A DNA stretch of 64,000 bases from Halovenus rubra (lineage in GTDB: Archaea > Halobacteriota > Halobacteria > Halobacteriales > Haloarculaceae), in assembly GCF_026586665.1 (NCBI RefSeq), contig NZ_JAODIY010000009.1:417072-481071 (forward strand), read 5' to 3'. Of this stretch, positions 61,716 through 64,000 are shown piece by piece; the first letter of the stretch is position 1, and every line of letters begins with the position of its first letter. The translations under genes and the position numbers were made by a program. Below the pieces are notes generated by a model. That model searched no databases, was not told the DNA's origin, and worked only from the letters and a program-made list of their open reading frames with translations.

Positions 61716-62168
61716 ATGAAAGAGAATCCTGAAGAAGCGAGACACCCCCGGTTACTGATGCTCTCAGAATTCGATGGGAAGATCGAAGGCGAGCTCAAGT
61801 ATCACAAAAGCATCTACCAGTACAGGGAGGAGTCTAAATCGATAGATGCTGACGATCTCGAATTTGTCCGGGAGGAACATGGCCCGACTGATAGAGGATT
61901 CAGTAGCGTCATTCAGTCTTATGAAGATTTAGAGCTAATTGAAGGGGAACAGTCGGGAAATAGGAACGATTTCTTCCTCAAGGAGAAGGGGAGGAGAGTA
62001 GCGAATGGTCTAAAGAGAGGGCTCTCCAAGCTTGACAACGGCTTCAATGAACGGATAGAGACCATTTCAGAGGTTGAGAAACAGAATAAAGAGCGGTCTG
62101 GCAGTCAAATCGTAGAGGACGAAGATGTACAATCAGCTAAGGACAACACATACCAGTCGAAGCTATAG
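61716..62168 (+). CDS. Winged-helix protein of the accessory cassette
   Basis: The 150-residue protein begins one base after the ATPase stop. Its first 100 residues look like a winged helix: HPRLLMLSEFDGKIEGELKYHK, a turn, then FSSVIQSYEDLELIEGEQ and FLKEKGRRVANGL as wing and last helix. The C-terminal part is a charged helix. It may be the DNA-binding or regulatory part of the system, like kleisin-associated winged-helix proteins, or its repressor. No family is recognised. Confidence 0.65.
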   Translation: MKENPEEARHPRLLMLSEFDGKIEGELKYHKSIYQYREESKSIDADDLEFVREEHGPTDRGFSSVIQSYEDLELIEGEQSGNRNDFFLKEKGRRVANGLKRGLSKLDNGFNERIETISEVEKQNKERSGSQIVEDEDVQSAKDNTYQSKL

Positions 62169-62220
62169 TGTCCACGGATCTCTATTCCTCTTCTCCCAAC
62201 CGCTAATTCCTGCAGTGACC

Positions 62221-63327
62221 TCAAATGTGGAATTTGTAGATGTCTCTCCGGAATTGGTCCTCGATTTTCTCGTATCGGGTGTGGATGTATGAGTCGATAG
62301 CTTCCTGCGTAGCATTGAGTTCACCACCACTTTGGATGTCTCCCCGGAGGTACTTGAGAAGATCTCGCTGCCACTTCTTATCGATACGAAACCAAGTGGT
62401 GAATCGGTGACGCCCGTAATGAGAACTCACACCTCTGTACTGCTCTGTCGGTCCGTACTCGGGTCTGAAGTACTTCTTCCAGATGTCGTTGATGTTCGTA
62501 TGGTCCATCTTCTTCCCGCCAGACTTCGACAAGAACAACCAAGGACGACCGTTATCTGGTCTGCAAAGCAAGTACTGGAGAAGCACTCGACGAAGTTCAT
62601 CGTCAAGCGGGAGAACTCGAGGACGCTCTGACTTGTTTCGATCACGATCGTGTGGGATGTAGACCGCATTCGGACGCCCATTCAGAGTGGGGTGGTTTCC
62701 GAGATCAGAATAATGATCCTGAAGTTCCGAGTTGGTAATATGGATTTCACTGAGCTTGATATTCGATACTTCTGATGCTCGAAGCCCCAGCTTGAGTTGG
62801 ATAAGGATCACTGCCCGATCCCGGATATGTTTCACTTCGGTCTCGATGAACTCCCTCAGTTCAGCAAGCGGGATAGGGTATTGGTCTTTGGGGGGTTCCC
62901 CACTAAGATCAATTTTGTTTTTCGCCGCTTTGAACGGGTTGAAGTCTTTAGGATGGGGAAATGCAGGTTCGACCTGGAAATATTCGTACGCTTGGTCCAG
63001 AGATGATAGCTTCGCTGCGACGGTAGCACCGTTGTTATCTTGCTCGTCTAAGTAGTACTCAGCGAAGGTAGTCACGTGTGATGTTGATGGAACTGCTGGG
63101 TGGCGATCGTACTCTCCCCAGATGAAGTTACACCACTGCGTGATTCGTCGTTCAATAGCAACTATGGTCTCGTCAACATAGCCTTTCGAATACACGACGT
63201 CGTCTAGCCAGAGTTGAAAGGGGTCTGAGTCTACTGTCTGGAACTGTTCATTGTACTTGGCAAGCGGATCAGTTGTGCGATTGAAAGCCTCTGCAATCTC
63301 TTCGTGCCTCTCTTTGCTGTCGCTCAT
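62221..63327 (-). CDS. Tyrosine recombinase / integrase
   Basis: The 368-residue protein has an N-terminal core-binding domain (about residues 30-130) and a catalytic domain. R183 is in LKLGLRASEVSN, H303 and R306 in HYGRHRF, and the nucleophile Y347 in DSYIHTRYEK. It should cut and rejoin DNA at an attachment site and so move the element. The ATG at 63327 overlaps the stop of the upstream gene by four bases. The gene converges on the three-gene cassette. Confidence 0.9.
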   Translation of the reverse strand: MSDSKERHEEIAEAFNRTTDPLAKYNEQFQTVDSDPFQLWLDDVVYSKGYVDETIVAIERRITQWCNFIWGEYDRHPAVPSTSHVTTFAEYYLDEQDNNGATVAAKLSSLDQAYEYFQVEPAFPHPKDFNPFKAAKNKIDLSGEPPKDQYPIPLAELREFIETEVKHIRDRAVILIQLKLGLRASEVSNIKLSEIHITNSELQDHYSDLGNHPTLNGRPNAVYIPHDRDRNKSERPRVLPLDDELRRVLLQYLLCRPDNGRPWLFLSKSGGKKMDHTNINDIWKKYFRPEYGPTEQYRGVSSHYGRHRFTTWFRIDKKWQRDLLKYLRGDIQSGGELNATQEAIDSYIHTRYEKIEDQFRRDIYKFHI

Positions 63328-63866
63328 TCGTTTCTCTCTGAGTATTCTGGTTTGTAATCTGTCTGCCAGTACCACAACTGTCTGGTTATACCGCCGCTGT
63401 GAGCCGCCATCAGAACAGGATTGTAGACGTGCGGGTAGTCTACGTGGTGCACTAACCACTCAAAGAATGTTTTGAGAGGGGACAGGTGCTGGTAGTAGAC
63501 TGTGTTATCTGATCGCTCCGTGACTTTGATTGAGTAACCACCTTCCTTGATATGCTGGAGATACGACTCGATGTCATCTGGATACGGGAGAGCGTGGTGA
63601 CGCCCTACTTCCTCTTCCATGTATTTCTTAAAACGATCACCACAGGGATACCACGAATTCTCCTTTGTTGGCTCCGCAAGATCGTCGCGCGTCTCTAGGT
63701 ATGCGTCCCACGTATCTTTTTCTTGGAATTGAGATTTGAATGTATTCAGTCGGTAACGTGTCGGAACCTCTTCTATTGATTTATACACCCCAAGCCAATA
63801 CTCGACATCTCGTCTACCGGGTGCCTCGTCAGGTCGATCTGGAACGCTGATGTCTGCGCGTGGCAT
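63324..63866 (-). CDS. Core-binding-domain partner of the recombinase
   Basis: The 180-residue protein contains only a SAM-like core-binding fold of the recombinase type (DIESYLQHIKEGGYSIKV followed by YYQHLSPLKTFFEWLVHHVDYP). It ends before any catalytic domain would begin. It is coupled by ATGA to the integrase gene. An N-terminal VEYWLGVYKSIEEVPTRYR region precedes the fold. It may be an accessory DNA-binding subunit. The ATG at 63866 is chosen; the frame stays open to 63980. Confidence 0.65.
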   Translation of the reverse strand: MPRADISVPDRPDEAPGRRDVEYWLGVYKSIEEVPTRYRLNTFKSQFQEKDTWDAYLETRDDLAEPTKENSWYPCGDRFKKYMEEEVGRHHALPYPDDIESYLQHIKEGGYSIKVTERSDNTVYYQHLSPLKTFFEWLVHHVDYPHVYNPVLMAAHSGGITRQLWYWQTDYKPEYSERNE

Positions 63867-64000
63867 TACGATTTGCCACCCCGATTGGTTGGATAGTACC
63901 GAGGGTGTCATAGAACTCTTGTCACACCGTGATGATCGTGCTTCCCGGATTATCTCCTCGTTCGTAGTTGGTGATCGCAATAACGAGACGCAGACACAAC

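Larger units (their letters stand above)
59293..64000. mobile_element. Left part of a putative integrated element
   Basis: From the mutY break to the window edge no core haloarchaeal gene is found. Arg codons AGA/AGG and A/T-rich third positions become more frequent than in the genes before 59 kb. The region holds a three-gene cassette and two recombinase-family genes. The left boundary is placed at the last mutY codon at about 59292. The other end and any attachment repeats lie outside the window, so the exact limits are unknown. Confidence 0.6.

Noticed and set aside
1..64000. CRISPR array
   Set aside because: No series of regularly spaced direct repeats of 24-40 bases was seen on reading the spacers; no cas gene is present.

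Overview
The window comes from a halophilic archaeon (class Halobacteria). The proteins are strongly acidic, many genes begin 23-33 bases downstream of an A/T-rich TATA-like box with no Shine-Dalgarno sequence (leaderless transcripts), and the gene set is haloarchaeal: RadB, archaeal RNase P RNA, RpoF, a TFS-type factor, DUF63 and DUF655 proteins, CofD, a presenilin-like protease, a PurN-PurH fusion and haloarchaeal-type histidine kinases. Base composition looks moderate for this class; the genus cannot be fixed from sequence reading alone.

Layout. 1-15 kb: a thioredoxin-like fragment, cysteine synthase, a HTH regulator, a divergent lrp/carA pair with a likely operator between them, a structured inverted-repeat block (3971-4090), a UspA protein, an MFS carrier, an M29 aminopeptidase, hemL with a beta-propeller gene, prs, udp and deoC (nucleoside phosphorylase and deoxyribose-phosphate aldolase), a CheF-like protein and a DUF63 membrane protein. 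14-24 kb: a Tat lipoprotein with duplicated Cys-pair domains, a tRNA methylthiotransferase, a 7TM-PAS histidine kinase, a cation efflux protein, an S66 peptidase, a trans-sulfuration enzyme, an acetyltransferase, RNase P RNA (22747-23121) and radB. 24-33 kb: phoU, an SRPBCC protein, gdhA, a CitE-like lyase, methylmalonyl-CoA epimerase and mutase, an acetyltransferase and an AMP-forming acyl-CoA synthetase: a carbon-assimilation neighbourhood able to take propionyl-CoA to succinyl-CoA, compatible with the methylaspartate cycle. 33-41 kb: an HD hydrolase, a dual-specificity phosphatase, a four-gene operon cofD / Dus-like / CitG-like / DUF447, an aldo/keto reductase, pyrB-pyrI and a MinD-like ATPase. 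41-53 kb: a degenerate RAD55-like protein, a receiver-PAS-kinase hybrid, small-molecule enzymes (FAH, HAD, phosphotransferase, 3-hydroxyacyl-CoA dehydrogenase, ornithine cyclodeaminase family), a presenilin homologue, an MFS carrier and purNH. 53-59 kb: a second degenerate RAD55-like gene followed by two linked unknown Cys-motif genes, a TFS paralogue, and a core information block hemK2-ksgA-DUF655-rpoF.

The accessory part begins at about 59.3 kb. mutY survives only as its 3' half (58849 to about 59292). Next to the break is a tight three-gene cassette: a membrane protein, a Rad50/SMC-like ATPase with a CxxC pair, and a winged-helix protein, spaced 2 and 1 bases apart. It is followed by a convergent pair made of a tyrosine recombinase and a catalytic-domain-free core-binding partner that overlap by ATGA. 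This looks like the left part of an integrated element that broke mutY, with its other end beyond the window. The cassette is the best candidate here for an undescribed system, possibly defence or a relative of the haloarchaeal SMC-related (Sph) loci.
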